Source of the DNA: Lentilactobacillus rapi DSM 19907 = JCM 15042
Lineage (GTDB): Bacteria > Bacillota > Bacilli > Lactobacillales > Lactobacillaceae
Length of the DNA stretch: 49,920 bases
NCBI RefSeq assembly: GCF_001436255.1
Contig: NZ_AZEI01000029.1
Coordinates: forward strand, 1-49,920
Direction: 5' to 3'
Shown here: piece by piece, positions 16,813 through 27,500 of the stretch
How the letters are laid out: every line of letters begins with the position of its first letter
How positions within the stretch are numbered: the first letter of the stretch is position 1
Program-made: the position numbers and the translations under genes
The notes under the pieces: generated by a model
Told to the model about the DNA's origin: nothing
Databases searched by the model: none
The model's input: only the letters and a program-made list of their open reading frames with translations

Positions 16813-17229
16813 ATCTTCGTTGGGGCGATGAGTATGGTTAACTACCTGGTCATCAGTACTGGTATCAATGCTCACAACCCGAAGATTTTAGCGGCAATTC
16901 CCAACAGTTTGGTTCAATCACTTACTTCCAATACCGGTTGGTTAATTTCTGCAGCGATCATTGAGCGGTTGTTCGCGTTGTGGATTCACTTATCATTATC
17001 AGTCTTAGTTTGGATTGCGGTCAACCACGCCGCTAAGTTTTGGCTCTATCCCTTGGCGATCTGTTTTCATGCCGCTGTCGATATCCCAGCTGCAATGCAC
17101 CAAACGAATTTACTTGCCAGTCCATCAGTAACCCTCATCCTAACCATTATTTTGACTATTTTGCTTGGTTGGTTTGTCTATTGGTACGCTCACAAACTGG
17201 GCCTTCATTTCACCACTCAAAAGGCATAA
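16813..17229 (+). pseudogene. Truncated YhfC-family intramembrane peptidase-like gene
   Basis: An open frame of about 133-138 residues with four hydrophobic segments. It matches the C-terminal half of YhfC-family proteins (usual length about 250): NSLVQSLTSNTGWLISAAII, then ERLFALWIHLSLSVLV, a later conserved His in CFHAAVDIPAAM, and a last membrane helix. The reading frame is closed upstream by stops at 16804-16809, and no N-terminal half is seen. The ATG at 16828 has only weak ribosome binding. Probably a decayed gene, though a short expressed protein cannot be excluded. Confidence 0.6.
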
Positions 17230-17259
17230 AGTCACCGGATTATGATTCAACTATTAATC

Positions 17260-17308
17260 AAGAAAGGCAACCACTCCGAGAAAACTCGAAGAATGGTTGC
17301 CTTTCTTT
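17260..17308. terminator. Intrinsic terminator
   Basis: Arms AGAAAGGCAACCA and TGGTTGCCTTTCT (17261-17273, 17294-17306) flanked by A and T runs, between convergent genes. Confidence 0.85.
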
Positions 17309-17391
17309 GTTAAACGGTTAAATTGATTTTTTAATGTAAATTTTAACTAAGCAACTTTCATTCGTCCAATTTTAACAGTGGCGTAACCAGA

Positions 17392-18663
17392 TTACCACAG
17401 GCCAACCGTTGGTCCTACCATGTACACACCAAAAGCCATCACAACTAAACACAAACTCGTAACAGTGTACTTATACCAACCGTGCATCCGATACTTCTTT
17501 GGTAGTGCTTTGGCTTCCAGCATCAGCAAAAGGCCCAACACAACTGGCAACATTAATGCGTTTAAGACTTGGACGAAGACCGCCATTTGAACCATCTCAA
17601 CGTTGGCCAGCACTAAAACTGCGCCAATTACATGGGCCAAAATATAAATAGTGTAAAAGCCGGCACTCTTGCGGTCAAATTTTTCGTTTAAACTATGTTT
17701 CCAGCCAAGCACTTCGGTGATTCCCCAAGTTCCCGCCAGGGCGACGACCAAGGCAGCAACCAGGGCACCACCCATGATGCTGACACCGATCAGGATTTTA
17801 GCGGTATCGCTGCCGATAAACGGTCCTAAAGCTGATGCTAAATCACCCACTGAACTTAGTGGAGCATGCGAGCCAGTCCGGCCAATCGTCGCAGCAAACA
17901 CGACCACAAAGAGGATCATAATGCCTTGAGTCAAAAAGGTGCCAATTAACGTATCGTGCTTCGCTTTTTTAATGGCAGCCATATTCAACCGCTTATCAAC
18001 CACGGCACTCTGCTGATAAAAAATCATCCAGGGCATGATAACCGCTCCAACGTTGGCAGCGACCAAATATATGTAAGATGAATGTTTCCAAGGAATCGTC
18101 ATCAGGCCATTTGCCATTTCTGACAAATTAGGATGAATCAAGAAGATGGCCCCAATGAAAGCCAGCTCAGCCAAGCCAACCAGCACCCCAATTTTTTCAG
18201 TTCGCCGATAACTACCGGTAAATGCCACGGCGATCAGTAAAACTGTGGCGATTGGAATCGTGATCCATTTCGAGATGCCAAATAATTCGCCAACGCCGGC
18301 AATGCCGACAAATTCCGTCAGTAAGGCGCCCACTGCCGAAACGGCCAGTGTTCCGGCAGAAACCCACGCCCAAAATTTGCCAAAGTTCTCCCTAATCAAG
18401 GCGCCGTGGCCCTTGCCGGTGACAATGCCAAGGCGGACAGTCATTTCTTGGGCCATATAAAGAATCGGAATCAGCAGTAGCTGCGGTAATACCATCGCAT
18501 ACCCCCACTGAGCACCGGATTGGGCCGCGGTAATCAAACAACCGGCGTCTGTATCAGCCAGCATCACAATTAGCCCCGGCCCCCAAACTTTAAGCCAACG
18601 GCCTACCTTTTCTTTGAGGTCTGTATCGAGGGTTGAATTTGTTACAGTTGTTGCTTCTTTCAT
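17392..18663 (-). CDS. Divergent NRAMP-like metal transporter at the end of the suf operon
   Basis: 423 residues, about 11 membrane segments, NRAMP/APC fold. In TM1 the usual DPGN metal motif is replaced by DTDA (Asp37, Ala40: ADTDAGCLITAAQSG), and in TM6 MPH becomes MPW (VIMPWMIFYQQS). The canonical MntH at 45594 retains both motifs, so this one belongs to the divergent NRAMP-related branch whose metal preference may differ (Fe, Mn and Mg are possibilities). The start has GGGAGTG 5 bases upstream. Only 17 bases separate it from sufT, so co-transcription with suf is likely and suggests a link to iron supply or Fe-S assembly (inference). Confidence 0.8.
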   Translation of the reverse strand: MKEATTVTNSTLDTDLKEKVGRWLKVWGPGLIVMLADTDAGCLITAAQSGAQWGYAMVLPQLLLIPILYMAQEMTVRLGIVTGKGHGALIRENFGKFWAWVSAGTLAVSAVGALLTEFVGIAGVGELFGISKWITIPIATVLLIAVAFTGSYRRTEKIGVLVGLAELAFIGAIFLIHPNLSEMANGLMTIPWKHSSYIYLVAANVGAVIMPWMIFYQQSAVVDKRLNMAAIKKAKHDTLIGTFLTQGIMILFVVVFAATIGRTGSHAPLSSVGDLASALGPFIGSDTAKILIGVSIMGGALVAALVVALAGTWGITEVLGWKHSLNEKFDRKSAGFYTIYILAHVIGAVLVLANVEMVQMAVFVQVLNALMLPVVLGLLLMLEAKALPKKYRMHGWYKYTVTSLCLVVMAFGVYMVGPTVGLW

Positions 18664-18680
18664 AGAGTCACTCCCATCCG

Positions 18681-19004
18681 TTAGTGAATCCCAAGTTCCA
18701 ATTTGGCTTCCCGAGACATCTTGTCAATTGACCAAGCTGGCTCCCAAACTAAATTAATTTTGACGTCCTTGACCTCATCGAAGCCCATTAATTCTTCATC
18801 AATGGCTTCATTCAAATAATCGGTCAATGGGCAGCCAGCGATCGTTAAGGTCATTGTGACCGTACATAAGCCCTGATCATCTAGTTCAACGTTATAAATA
18901 AGGCCTAGATTAACGATATCAATCGTTAATTCGGGGTCAACCACGTTTTCTAAAACGGACATTGCCCGGTCTTTAAAGGATCTTTTTTCATCTACTTCAC
19001 TCAT
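18681..19004 (-). CDS. sufT: SufT-like Fe-S assembly protein (MIP18/DUF59)
   Basis: 107 residues with the DUF59 fold: VVDPELTIDIVNLGLIYNV, then TMTLTIAGCPLTDYL, where the conserved Cys lies, and a terminal VWEPAW motif. SufT proteins assist Fe-S cluster maturation of client enzymes. RBS is GGAGGT. It starts 11 bases after sufB ends, within the suf operon. Confidence 0.88.
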   Translation of the reverse strand: MSEVDEKRSFKDRAMSVLENVVDPELTIDIVNLGLIYNVELDDQGLCTVTMTLTIAGCPLTDYLNEAIDEELMGFDEVKDVKINLVWEPAWSIDKMSREAKLELGIH

Positions 19005-19015
19005 TTTGTGACCTC

Positions 19016-20419
19016 CTATCCAATTGAGCCTTCCATTTCAAAACTAATCAGGCGGTTTAATTCCACCGCGTATTCCATTGGTAATTCCTTGGTGAAGGGT
19101 TCAACGAAACTCATGATGATCATCTCGGTGGCCTTAGCTTCTGAAATCCCACGGCTCATCAAGTAATACAGTTGCTCTTCAGAAATCTTGGAAACCTTGG
19201 CTTCGTGTTCCATTGACACATTGTTATTCAAAATTTCGTTATAGGGAATCGTATCACTCGAGGATTTATCATCCATGATAATCGTGTCACATTCAACGTG
19301 GGCAAATGAGCCGTCTGAGTGGCGGCCAAATTTGATTTTGCCCCGATAGTCCACTGCCCCGCCGTCCTTGGCAATTGATTTGGAAACAACTGAGGAAGAG
19401 GTATTCGGCGCATTGTGAATCATCTGAGCACCAGTATCAGAATCAATATTTTTACCAGCCACCGCAATTGACAGCATAGTACCCCGAGCACCCTCACCAT
19501 TTAAATAAACGGAGGGGTATTTCATGGTCACTTTGGAGCCCAAGTTCCCGTCAACCCATTCCATAATGGCGCCTTCAAGTGCCTGAGCCCGTTTGGTTTC
19601 CAAACTGTAAACATTGTTTGACCAGTTCTGAATCGTTGTGTAGCGGCAATAAGCGTGAGGCAAAACGTTCACCTCAACCACTGCGGCATGAAGGCTGTCA
19701 CTCTTATAGGTTGGTGCCGTACAGCCCTCAACGTATTCAACGTGAGCGCCTTCGTCAACGATAATCAGGGTTCGTTCAAATTGGCCTGAATTCTCGGCAT
19801 TCAATCTGAAGTATGCCTGAATTGGGGTCGTCAAGGTGACACCCTTTGGGACATAAATAAACGTGCCGCCGGACCAAACGGCCGAATTTAAAGCCGCGTA
19901 TTTATTATTCGTCGGCTTGATTAACTTGCCAAACCATTTCTTGAATAATTCGGGATATTTTTGCAAAGCCGTATCGGTATCCGTAAAGATGATCCCCAGC
20001 TTCTCAAACTCTTTGACCATGTTGTGGTAAACCACTTCGGACTCATACTGAGCCGATGAGCCGGCCAAATACTTTCGTTCAGCTTCTGGTACCCCGAGGC
20101 GGTCAAAGGTTGTTTTAATCTTATCGGGCACGTCATCCCAATCCCGATACTTCTTATCCGTCGCTTTTTGATAAAACTTCATATTAGCCAAATCCAATTT
20201 CGTCAAATCTGGGCCAAATGAAGGTTCTGGCATTTTAAGATAAGCGTGGTAAGCGGCCAATCGATAATCCAACATCCACTTTGGTTCGTGCTTTTCAGCG
20301 GAAATTTGGCGGACAATTTCTTCAGTCAGGCCTTTACCGGTAGAATATACCGGCTTAACGTCATCGTGAAAGCCATATTCGTAATCCGTATCCTTTACAA
20401 TTTCTGACACATCAGTCAT
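19016..20419 (-). CDS. sufB: Fe-S cluster scaffold SufB
   Basis: 467 residues. SufB is the scaffold subunit of the SufBCD complex. Characteristic stretches are [36 protein letters not shown] (conserved Cys), [20 protein letters not shown] and the final [12 protein letters not shown]. Start ATG at 20419 follows AAGGAG and overlaps the sufU 3' end by eight bases. Sequence clearly related to sufD, its paralogue. Confidence 0.96.
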   Translation of the reverse strand: MTDVSEIVKDTDYEYGFHDDVKPVYSTGKGLTEEIVRQISAEKHEPKWMLDYRLAAYHAYLKMPEPSFGPDLTKLDLANMKFYQKATDKKYRDWDDVPDKIKTTFDRLGVPEAERKYLAGSSAQYESEVVYHNMVKEFEKLGIIFTDTDTALQKYPELFKKWFGKLIKPTNNKYAALNSAVWSGGTFIYVPKGVTLTTPIQAYFRLNAENSGQFERTLIIVDEGAHVEYVEGCTAPTYKSDSLHAAVVEVNVLPHAYCRYTTIQNWSNNVYSLETKRAQALEGAIMEWVDGNLGSKVTMKYPSVYLNGEGARGTMLSIAVAGKNIDSDTGAQMIHNAPNTSSSVVSKSIAKDGGAVDYRGKIKFGRHSDGSFAHVECDTIIMDDKSSSDTIPYNEILNNNVSMEHEAKVSKISEEQLYYLMSRGISEAKATEMIIMSFVEPFTKELPMEYAVELNRLISFEMEGSIG

Positions 20420-20867
20420 GGGCAGTCGCTCCTTTCTCATCTAGTAATTCATCCAGTGCGTGCCAAGCCAGGGCCGCACATTTTATTCTGGCAGGGAATT
20501 CAGCAACCGAACCAACCAAGGCCGCGTCGCCCAATTCATCATCATCTTTTTCGCTGACTTCTTCACCTGTAATCAAAGCTGAAAAGGCCATGATCAGCTC
20601 CCGCGCCCGTTCAACGGATTGATTCATCAGCACCGTTGTCATTAGGCTGGCAGAAGCTTGGGAAATGGTGCACCCACTGCCTGCGAATTTCAAATCAGCG
20701 ATCTTATCATCGTCAATCTGAACGGAAACGCTGATCACGTCCCCACAAGTTGGGTTGCGCAACTCCATCACCCCGGTTGCATCGGCCAGCTCACCCCGAT
20801 TTCTGGGATGCTGGGCATGATCCAAAATCACTTCACGATATAGTTGATTTAATTTAGCTAATCCCAT
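20412..20867 (-). CDS. sufU: SufU zinc-dependent sulfurtransferase
   Basis: About 151 residues. SufU takes sulfur from SufS by zinc-ligand exchange in Gram-positives. Three cysteines with family spacing are visible in [20 protein letters not shown] and [11 protein letters not shown], plus the Asp of the first motif. The 20-residue insert typical of SufU relative to IscU (here about residues 100-120) is present. Start could be ATG 20867 or TTG 20873; both share GGAG. The gene overlaps sufS and sufB. Confidence 0.94.
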   Translation of the reverse strand: MGLAKLNQLYREVILDHAQHPRNRGELADATGVMELRNPTCGDVISVSVQIDDDKIADLKFAGSGCTISQASASLMTTVLMNQSVERARELIMAFSALITGEEVSEKDDDELGDAALVGSVAEFPARIKCAALAWHALDELLDEKGATAHD

Positions 20868-22092
20868 CGGCAAAGAACTCCTTTACTGCCGTAACCGCTT
20901 GAATAAATTTATCCGCATCAGCTTGGGTATTGTAAAAATAAAAGCTGGCCCGCGCCGTGGCGGTCACGTTCAAATATTCCATTAATGGTTGGGCACAATG
21001 ATGACCTGCTCGAACAGCAACTCCTTCCATGTCCAATCCGGTTGCCACGTCGTGGGGATGCAGGCCAGCCATGTTAAAAGCCAACACGCCAGTATGCTTG
21101 TTAGGATCGTGGGGACCGTAAACTGTGACCCCATCGACTGCTAAGAGCTTTGGGAGGGTATAGGCAACCAGTTCGTGCTCATAAGCGTGAATGTTGTCCA
21201 TCCCCAATTTTGTTAAATAATCAATGGCACTTCCCAATGCAATTGCGCCGCTAATATTGGGAGTTCCAGCTTCAAACTTCCAAGGTAATTCAGTCCAAGA
21301 AGCATCTTGGTGATGCACAAAGTCAATCATTTCACCACCGAATTGAACGGGTGGCATCATTTCCAATAAGTCTTGTTTACCATAAAGCACGCCAATGCCT
21401 GTGGGCGCCAACATTTTATGACCTGAAAAAGCATAAAAGTCGACGTCCAAATCCTGAACATCAATTTTCATATGTGGAGCAGCCTGAGCGCCATCAGCGA
21501 TCATATACGCGCCGTGTTGATGGGCAATTTGAGCCAATTCCTTAATCGGATTGACCACTCCCATGACGTTGGCAGCTTGGGCAATCGCCACAATCTTGGT
21601 TTTATCGGTGATCTGGCGACGGGCACTATCCATGTCCAATTCACCGTCAGTGGTCAAATCGATATATTTCAGGGTTGCGTGCTGCTTTTGAGCAACTTGT
21701 TGCCAAGGGACGATGTTACTGTGATGTTCCAATTGGGAGATGACAATTTCATCGCCTTCATTGACCACCAAATTGCCGAAACTTGAAGCAACCCAGTTCA
21801 AACTTTCGGTAGTCGAACGGGTATACACAATTGATTTTCGGTTCGCAGCGTTAATAAATTCGGCTACCTTATCACGGGCCGCTTCATAATGATCGGTTGC
21901 TCGCTCAGCCAACGTATGGACGCCCCGGTGAACGTTGGCATTGTCATTTTGATAATAACTGACAATCGTCTTTAAGACTTGATTAGGCTTCTGAGTGGTT
22001 GCCGCATTGTCTAAATAAACAAGGGGCTCACCATTAACCTGTTGGTCTAAGATTGGAAAATCTTTTCTTGAATTATTCAGTCCCTTGTCCAT
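20854..22092 (-). CDS. sufS: Cysteine desulfurase SufS
   Basis: 412 residues, PLP-dependent. The lysine motif is AFSGHKMLAPTGIG (near 225-235). The active cysteine lies in RAGHHCAQPLM (near 365). DNAATTQKP at 28-36 and TRSTTESLNWVA are family hallmarks. It provides persulfide to SufU. It overlaps sufD by 20 bases and sufU at the other end. Confidence 0.96.
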   Translation of the reverse strand: MDKGLNNSRKDFPILDQQVNGEPLVYLDNAATTQKPNQVLKTIVSYYQNDNANVHRGVHTLAERATDHYEAARDKVAEFINAANRKSIVYTRSTTESLNWVASSFGNLVVNEGDEIVISQLEHHSNIVPWQQVAQKQHATLKYIDLTTDGELDMDSARRQITDKTKIVAIAQAANVMGVVNPIKELAQIAHQHGAYMIADGAQAAPHMKIDVQDLDVDFYAFSGHKMLAPTGIGVLYGKQDLLEMMPPVQFGGEMIDFVHHQDASWTELPWKFEAGTPNISGAIALGSAIDYLTKLGMDNIHAYEHELVAYTLPKLLAVDGVTVYGPHDPNKHTGVLAFNMAGLHPHDVATGLDMEGVAVRAGHHCAQPLMEYLNVTATARASFYFYNTQADADKFIQAVTAVKEFFADGIS

Positions 22093-23365
22093 TGACTAAC
22101 TTCCTTTCAATCATTGCCACCATCTGGTCCCTGACTTCAACCATTGGGATGTCTGACAAAACGACGCCTAAAAATCCACGGGCAACTAATCGTTGAGCAA
22201 CTTCTTTGGTTAAGCCTCGACTCATCAGATAGTACAGCTGATCCTGGTTAATCCGGCCAACACTGGCAGCGTGACCGGCAATCACATCATTTTCGTCAAT
22301 TAACAAAATTGGGTTGGCATCCCCACGGGCTTTCGGCGATAACATCAATACCCGGTTCTCTTGTTGCGCCTTTGAACCATGGGCACCCTTGATAATTTTA
22401 CCGATACCATTAAAAACCAATGATGACGCACCAAGTAAAATGCCTCGTTGAAGAATGTTGCCTTCAGAGTGGGCAGCGTAGTTGGTCACCTGGGTATCGA
22501 TTCCCTGCGTCTGACGATCGGTCGAAATCGCAACCGTCTGCATTTCTGTATGAGAACCAATGCCAACTAAATCGGAATCAAAATCGGCGATCGTATTACC
22601 ATCGTTGAACAAACCAATTGTCCAATCAATTCTGGCATCTTTTTCCAGATAACCACGCCGATTGATGTAAGCATGGGTCTGGGTCGCCAACGAATCCAAA
22701 GCAGAAAATTTAACGTAACTACCATTTTCAGCAACAATTTCCACCATAATATGGGCAGGATTGGCAACTTCACCAACCGTTGCCGATCGTTGAAGGACTT
22801 TGAAACGGCTGTTTTCGCCGGCAACGATGACCGTATGGTTAATGAAATTAGTTGCTTGGCGACTATCTTGGAATTGAAGCAGGTTAATCGGATCACTAAT
22901 TTCAACATCATGGGGAACATAGAGAAATGCACCACCGTTGATTAAGGCTGCATCCACCGCAACTAGCCGATTTTCATCGAAATGAATCGATTTGGTAAAC
23001 AAGTATTGTTTGACGAGGTCCGGGTGTTCTTGAATGGCGGTCTGCATATCACAGAGGATCACGCCTTTTTTCTTGAGCTCGTCATTTAAGTCTAATTTGG
23101 CAACAATTTGGCCAATCGTTGCTAAATGGTAATTTTTGGCTTCTTCGGTGACTTCTTTAGGAACCGAAACATTGACACTGGGATCTGCAGCTAACTTCAA
23201 TAATGGCCAACTATGGTAGTTAATTTTCGCAAACACTGGCATTTCAAGTGATTCAATTTTTCCCCAAGCCCGCTGGCGTAAGTCGGCCAGCCATTTGGGC
23301 TCGTTGGCGAACGTTGAACTTTTTAACAACGCCGGATTCATATCCAGAACAGCTGATTTTAGCAT
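22073..23365 (-). CDS. sufD: Fe-S assembly protein SufD
   Basis: 430 residues, SufB paralogue. Visible are INGGAFLYVPHDVEI, VLQRSATVGEVANP, KGAHGSKAQQENRVLMLSPK and SRGLTKEVAQRLVARGFL. The start at 23365 is set by GGAGGT 7 bases upstream and one base after the sufC stop. A longer frame overlapping sufC is rejected. Confidence 0.95.
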   Translation of the reverse strand: MLKSAVLDMNPALLKSSTFANEPKWLADLRQRAWGKIESLEMPVFAKINYHSWPLLKLAADPSVNVSVPKEVTEEAKNYHLATIGQIVAKLDLNDELKKKGVILCDMQTAIQEHPDLVKQYLFTKSIHFDENRLVAVDAALINGGAFLYVPHDVEISDPINLLQFQDSRQATNFINHTVIVAGENSRFKVLQRSATVGEVANPAHIMVEIVAENGSYVKFSALDSLATQTHAYINRRGYLEKDARIDWTIGLFNDGNTIADFDSDLVGIGSHTEMQTVAISTDRQTQGIDTQVTNYAAHSEGNILQRGILLGASSLVFNGIGKIIKGAHGSKAQQENRVLMLSPKARGDANPILLIDENDVIAGHAASVGRINQDQLYYLMSRGLTKEVAQRLVARGFLGVVLSDIPMVEVRDQMVAMIERKLVNGQGTE

Positions 23366-23366
23366 T

Positions 23367-24185
23367 CTATCGACCTCCGTTTCCTGCAGGCACATCCTCG
23401 TCAACCAGGTCGACATCCAGGCCAAATTCATCTCGTAAGCCAGCATACCCCGTCTTTTCAAGTTCTTGAGCTAATGAGTCGTCTCCAGTCTTCACGATCC
23501 GGCCACCCATCATCACGTGAACTTGATCGGGATGAATATAGTTCAATAGGCGTTGGTAGTGGGTAATCATCAAGACGCCAAAGTCAGGACTCTTCATTTC
23601 ATTAACCCCTTTTGAAACAACTTGCAGGGCATCAATGTCTAGGCCGGAGTCAATTTCGTCAAGAATAGCGAACTTAGGTTTAATGGTCATGAGTTGAAGA
23701 ATTTCATTTCGTTTTTTCTCACCGCCAGAGAAGCCTTCATTCAAATACCGTTCGGCCATATCATCTGACATGTTTAAAATACTTAAGTTTTTATCGAGTT
23801 CCTTTAAGAAGGCGCGAACTGAAATGGGATCGTCTTCTGGGCGGGTGGCATTAACCGCTGCCCGCATAAATTCTGAGTTGGTAATTCCTTTGATTTCGGC
23901 TGGATATTGCATTGCCAGAAATAGCCCGGCGCGCGCACGTTCGTCAACCGTCTTGTCGAGCAAGCTGACACCGTCTAAAGTGACATCGCCTTGGGTGACC
24001 AAATATTTTGGATTGCCCATAATTGTTTCGGATAACGTTGATTTACCGGTTCCGTTAGGTCCCATGATGGCGTGGGTTTCGCCCGTATTCATGGTTAAAT
24101 TAACGCCCTTAAGAATTTCTTTTGTTGTCTTAGCCTCCTCATCGGCCACACTGACGTGAAGATCTGTTACTTGTAAAGTTGCCAT
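23367..24185 (-). CDS. sufC: Fe-S assembly ATPase SufC
   Basis: 272 residues, ABC-type ATPase. Walker A GPNGTGKST (near 43), Q-loop AMQYPAEI, signature SGGEKKRNE (near 152) and Walker B FAILDEIDSGLD (near 175) are intact. The C-terminal tail (DVDLVDEDVPAGNGG) is acidic and a little longer than common. First gene of the suf operon; RBS AAGGGGAT. Divergent from glutamate synthase. Confidence 0.96.
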   Translation of the reverse strand: MATLQVTDLHVSVADEEAKTTKEILKGVNLTMNTGETHAIMGPNGTGKSTLSETIMGNPKYLVTQGDVTLDGVSLLDKTVDERARAGLFLAMQYPAEIKGITNSEFMRAAVNATRPEDDPISVRAFLKELDKNLSILNMSDDMAERYLNEGFSGGEKKRNEILQLMTIKPKFAILDEIDSGLDIDALQVVSKGVNEMKSPDFGVLMITHYQRLLNYIHPDQVHVMMGGRIVKTGDDSLAQELEKTGYAGLRDEFGLDVDLVDEDVPAGNGGR

Positions 24186-24519
24186 GGTGGGTAATCCCCT
24201 TTCATTATGTAAATTGACAAATCAAATTCTCTAACCTGACATTTTGACGAATTGTTCAGTTTATGAGAATCATGTTAAAAATAAAATTATGTTTCATAAT
24301 AGACTCCTAACCCCGATTAAGCAATAACTGATTTTTTATTCATCACATAGCTCTGTCCATTCATAGCTTTAATGGCGGTAATGATAACGTTTTGGTGATC
24401 ACTCAGACTAATTTCATTTTGAAATAAATTCAAAAAAGTTGTTGTTTTATCATAAAATTAGAATATTATTAAAACTATATCTGCAGAAATTACATCCAAT
24501 TTGTTAAGTAGGTGAAGAA
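24186..24519. promoter_or_regulatory. Divergent control region between suf and glutamate synthase
   Basis: 334 bases without a gene. For the plus strand, -35 TTGTTT (24442-24447) and -10 TATTAT (24464-24469) are 16 bases apart. The palindrome ATTTCATTTTGAAAT at 24412-24426 sits just upstream. A weak cre-like TGATAACGTTTTGG lies at 24382-24395. TGAGAATCATGTTAA at 24264-24278 resembles half of a Fur-type box on the suf side (11 of 15). Apart from the promoter these are suggestive only. Confidence 0.5.
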
Positions 24520-27500
24520 ATGAGTAAACTAACGAACTCGGAGAAACTGATGTATTCTCCCAAATTTGAACATGCCGCATGTGGGATGGGCTTCATCACT
24601 CAAGTCGATGGCCATCCAAGCCATGAGCTTGTTGAAAAAGCCCTCACCATGTTACAAAGAATGAACCACCGTGGCGGAACTGGCGCAGAGCCTGATACCG
24701 GTGACGGTGCCGGGATTCTGATGGCAATGCCGGATGCCTTTTTCCGCAGTGAAATGGCAAAGGTCGACCTGACATTACCGAAGGCCGGCGATTATGCCGT
24801 TGCCCAATTATTTTTGCCGCACGACGAGCAGGAACGTGACGCAATGCTGAAAGCTGTCACCCATAAAATGGAAGAGGCTGGCTTCACAGTTCTGTGGACC
24901 CGGTCCGTGCCATTCGTCTATGAAAGTTGCGGCCCAGCTGCCCAGAAATCAATGCCAGGATTTGCCCAAGTTGTTTTGAAACGGACTTTCGAAGTCAAAC
25001 CTGGCCAAGATTTTGAAGACCGCTTATATGTTTTGAGACGACAACTCGAAAAAACATTTGATCGTGAATCGATGTATATCTGTTCACTTTCGAGCCGGAC
25101 ACTCGTCTATAAGGGGATGCTGCACGCTTATCAAGTTGGCCTATTCTTCTCAGATTTACATAATCCAGAAATGAAGAGTGCCATTTGTTTGATCCACTCC
25201 CGTTTTTCAACCAACACATTTCCAAGCTGGGATCGTGCCCAGCCATTCCGCTTCCTTGCCCATAACGGTGAAATCAACACCTTGAAGGGTGCCGAAAACT
25301 GGATGACCAGCCACGACATCGAAATTTATGATGAAGACGATTCTGACTCGGCTAAATTGGAAAACTGTATGGAGTATCTTTATCGTCATGGCCGGACAAT
25401 TCCCCAATCATTAATGATGATGGTCCCTGAAGCTTGGGGCAAGGGAGCTGACATGCCGAAAAAGCAACGGGCGTTTGACGAATACAACGCCTCATTTACG
25501 GCACCTTGGGATGGTCCAGCTGCCCTTTGTTTCACTGACGGGATTCAGGTTGGCGCTTTCCTTGACCGAAATGGGTTACGGCCTTCCCGTTATACCCTGA
25601 CCAAAGATAACGAGTTAGTCGTTGCCTCAGAATCCGGTGTCGTTGACGTTGCCCCTCAAGACATCGTTGATAAAGGCATCCTGTCGCCGGCCCAAATGCT
25701 GCTGGTGGACACTCAGAAGGGTAAGATTTACAAATCCGATGAATTGAAACACGAATTTTCAGAAGCTCATCCTTATGAACAATGGTTAAACGCCAATCGA
25801 TTAACCCTAAACAACTTGCCAGAAGTTAAATCTGAGCCTAAAGTTTCCGGCGACGATTTACAAAAATTATGGCGACGCAACGGTTATACCCACGAAGTTA
25901 TCGAAACTGCATTAATTCCGATGGCTAAAAACGGTGGTGAACCAGTTGTTGCAATGGGGTTTGATTCCCCATTGGCAGTTTTAAGCAATAAATCAGAATC
26001 ATTGTTTACCTATTTCAAACAGTCCTTTGCGCAAGTGACCAACCCACCCATTGATCCATTGCGAGAAAAAATTGTGATCAGTACGACCCTATTCTTAGGG
26101 CGTGATGATGACGTGACCAAGGATGTCGCTGGTAACTGCCAAAAGCTGCGGATTGACAGCCCTATTTTAACCGATCAAGAATATGCCAAGATCAGAAACT
26201 TGGACTTACCTGCGTTAAAAGTAACCAAGCTCTCTCTGGCATACGATTTAACCGATACCCCTAACCGATTGGCGCACGTGTTGGAGCGCTTATTCAAACA
26301 GGCTGAAAATGCCATCGATAACGGGTCGACTATCTTAATTCTTTCCGATCGGCCAGTTCATGAACACCAAATGACGATTCCGGTTCTCCTAGCAGTTGCT
26401 GGCTTAAATAACTATTTGGTTCGCCAAGGTAAAGGAACCGAGGCTTCTATCGTGGTCGACACGGCCGAAGCGTGTGAAATTCACCATTTTGCCTGCTTGG
26501 TTGGCTACGGGGCCATGGCAATTCACCCATACGGTGCCTTCGCAACCTTGGCTGAACGCGGACTTGAAAAACAAATTCCGAGTTATTGTCAGGCTTCGAC
26601 CAAAGGGATTATCAAGATTATGAGCCGAATGGGAATCTCCACTGTCGCCGGCTACAAAGGGGCCCAATTGTTCGAAGCAGTTGGTCTGGCTGACGAAGTG
26701 GTTGACCAGTATTTTACTGGAACCCCCACTCGAATTGCCGGCATTAACTTGAATCAAATTGAAAATGAGTATTACGAGAAATATCAATCAGCTTATGATG
26801 CTCATTCCATCGACGATTTACCATCTGGTGGCAGCTTCCAATACAAAGTCGATGGCGAATACCATTTGTATAATCCAGAATCAATTTATCAATTCCAAAA
26901 AGCCGTTCGTTCGGGCAGTTATGACGAATATCAAAAATACTCGGCGCAAATGAATGCTGAAGCCCGAGAAAATCCAACGACTTTGCGTTCAATGTGGGAC
27001 ATCAAGCAATCCAGCAATCACCCAGTGCCATTGAGTGAAGTTGAACCGGTTAGCTCAATCGTTAAAAGATTTAAAGCCGGTGCCATGAGCTTTGGGGCAC
27101 TTTCCCAAGAAGCCCACGAGACCATTGCAATTGCGATGAATAAGATGGGTGCCCGCAGTAACACTGGTGAAGGTGGCGAGGACCGCAGTCGCTTCCACGT
27201 TGGTAAGGATGGCCTGGATCGCAACAGTAAGATCAAGCAGGTTTCAACTGCGCGGTTTGGTGTCAATACAGAATATCTGATGAGTGCCGAAGAAATTCAA
27301 ATCAAGATGGCGCAAGGTGCTAAGCCGGGTGAAGGCGGTCAACTCCCTGCCGGTAAAGCTTATCCTTGGGTTGCTAACATCAGAGGTTCAATCGCCGGGG
27401 TGCAGTTGATTTCGCCACCACCTCACCATGATATTTACTCGATCGAAGATTTAAAACAGTTGATCTATGATTTGAAAGAAGTCAATCCCTACGCCACCAT

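Noticed and set aside
22567-22935. 122-residue alternative frame within sufD
   Set aside because: No binding site, no motif, overlaps an intact conserved gene.
24264-24278. Fur-type box upstream of suf
   Set aside because: Only 11 of 15 positions match a consensus in an AT-rich region; not enough for a separate call.
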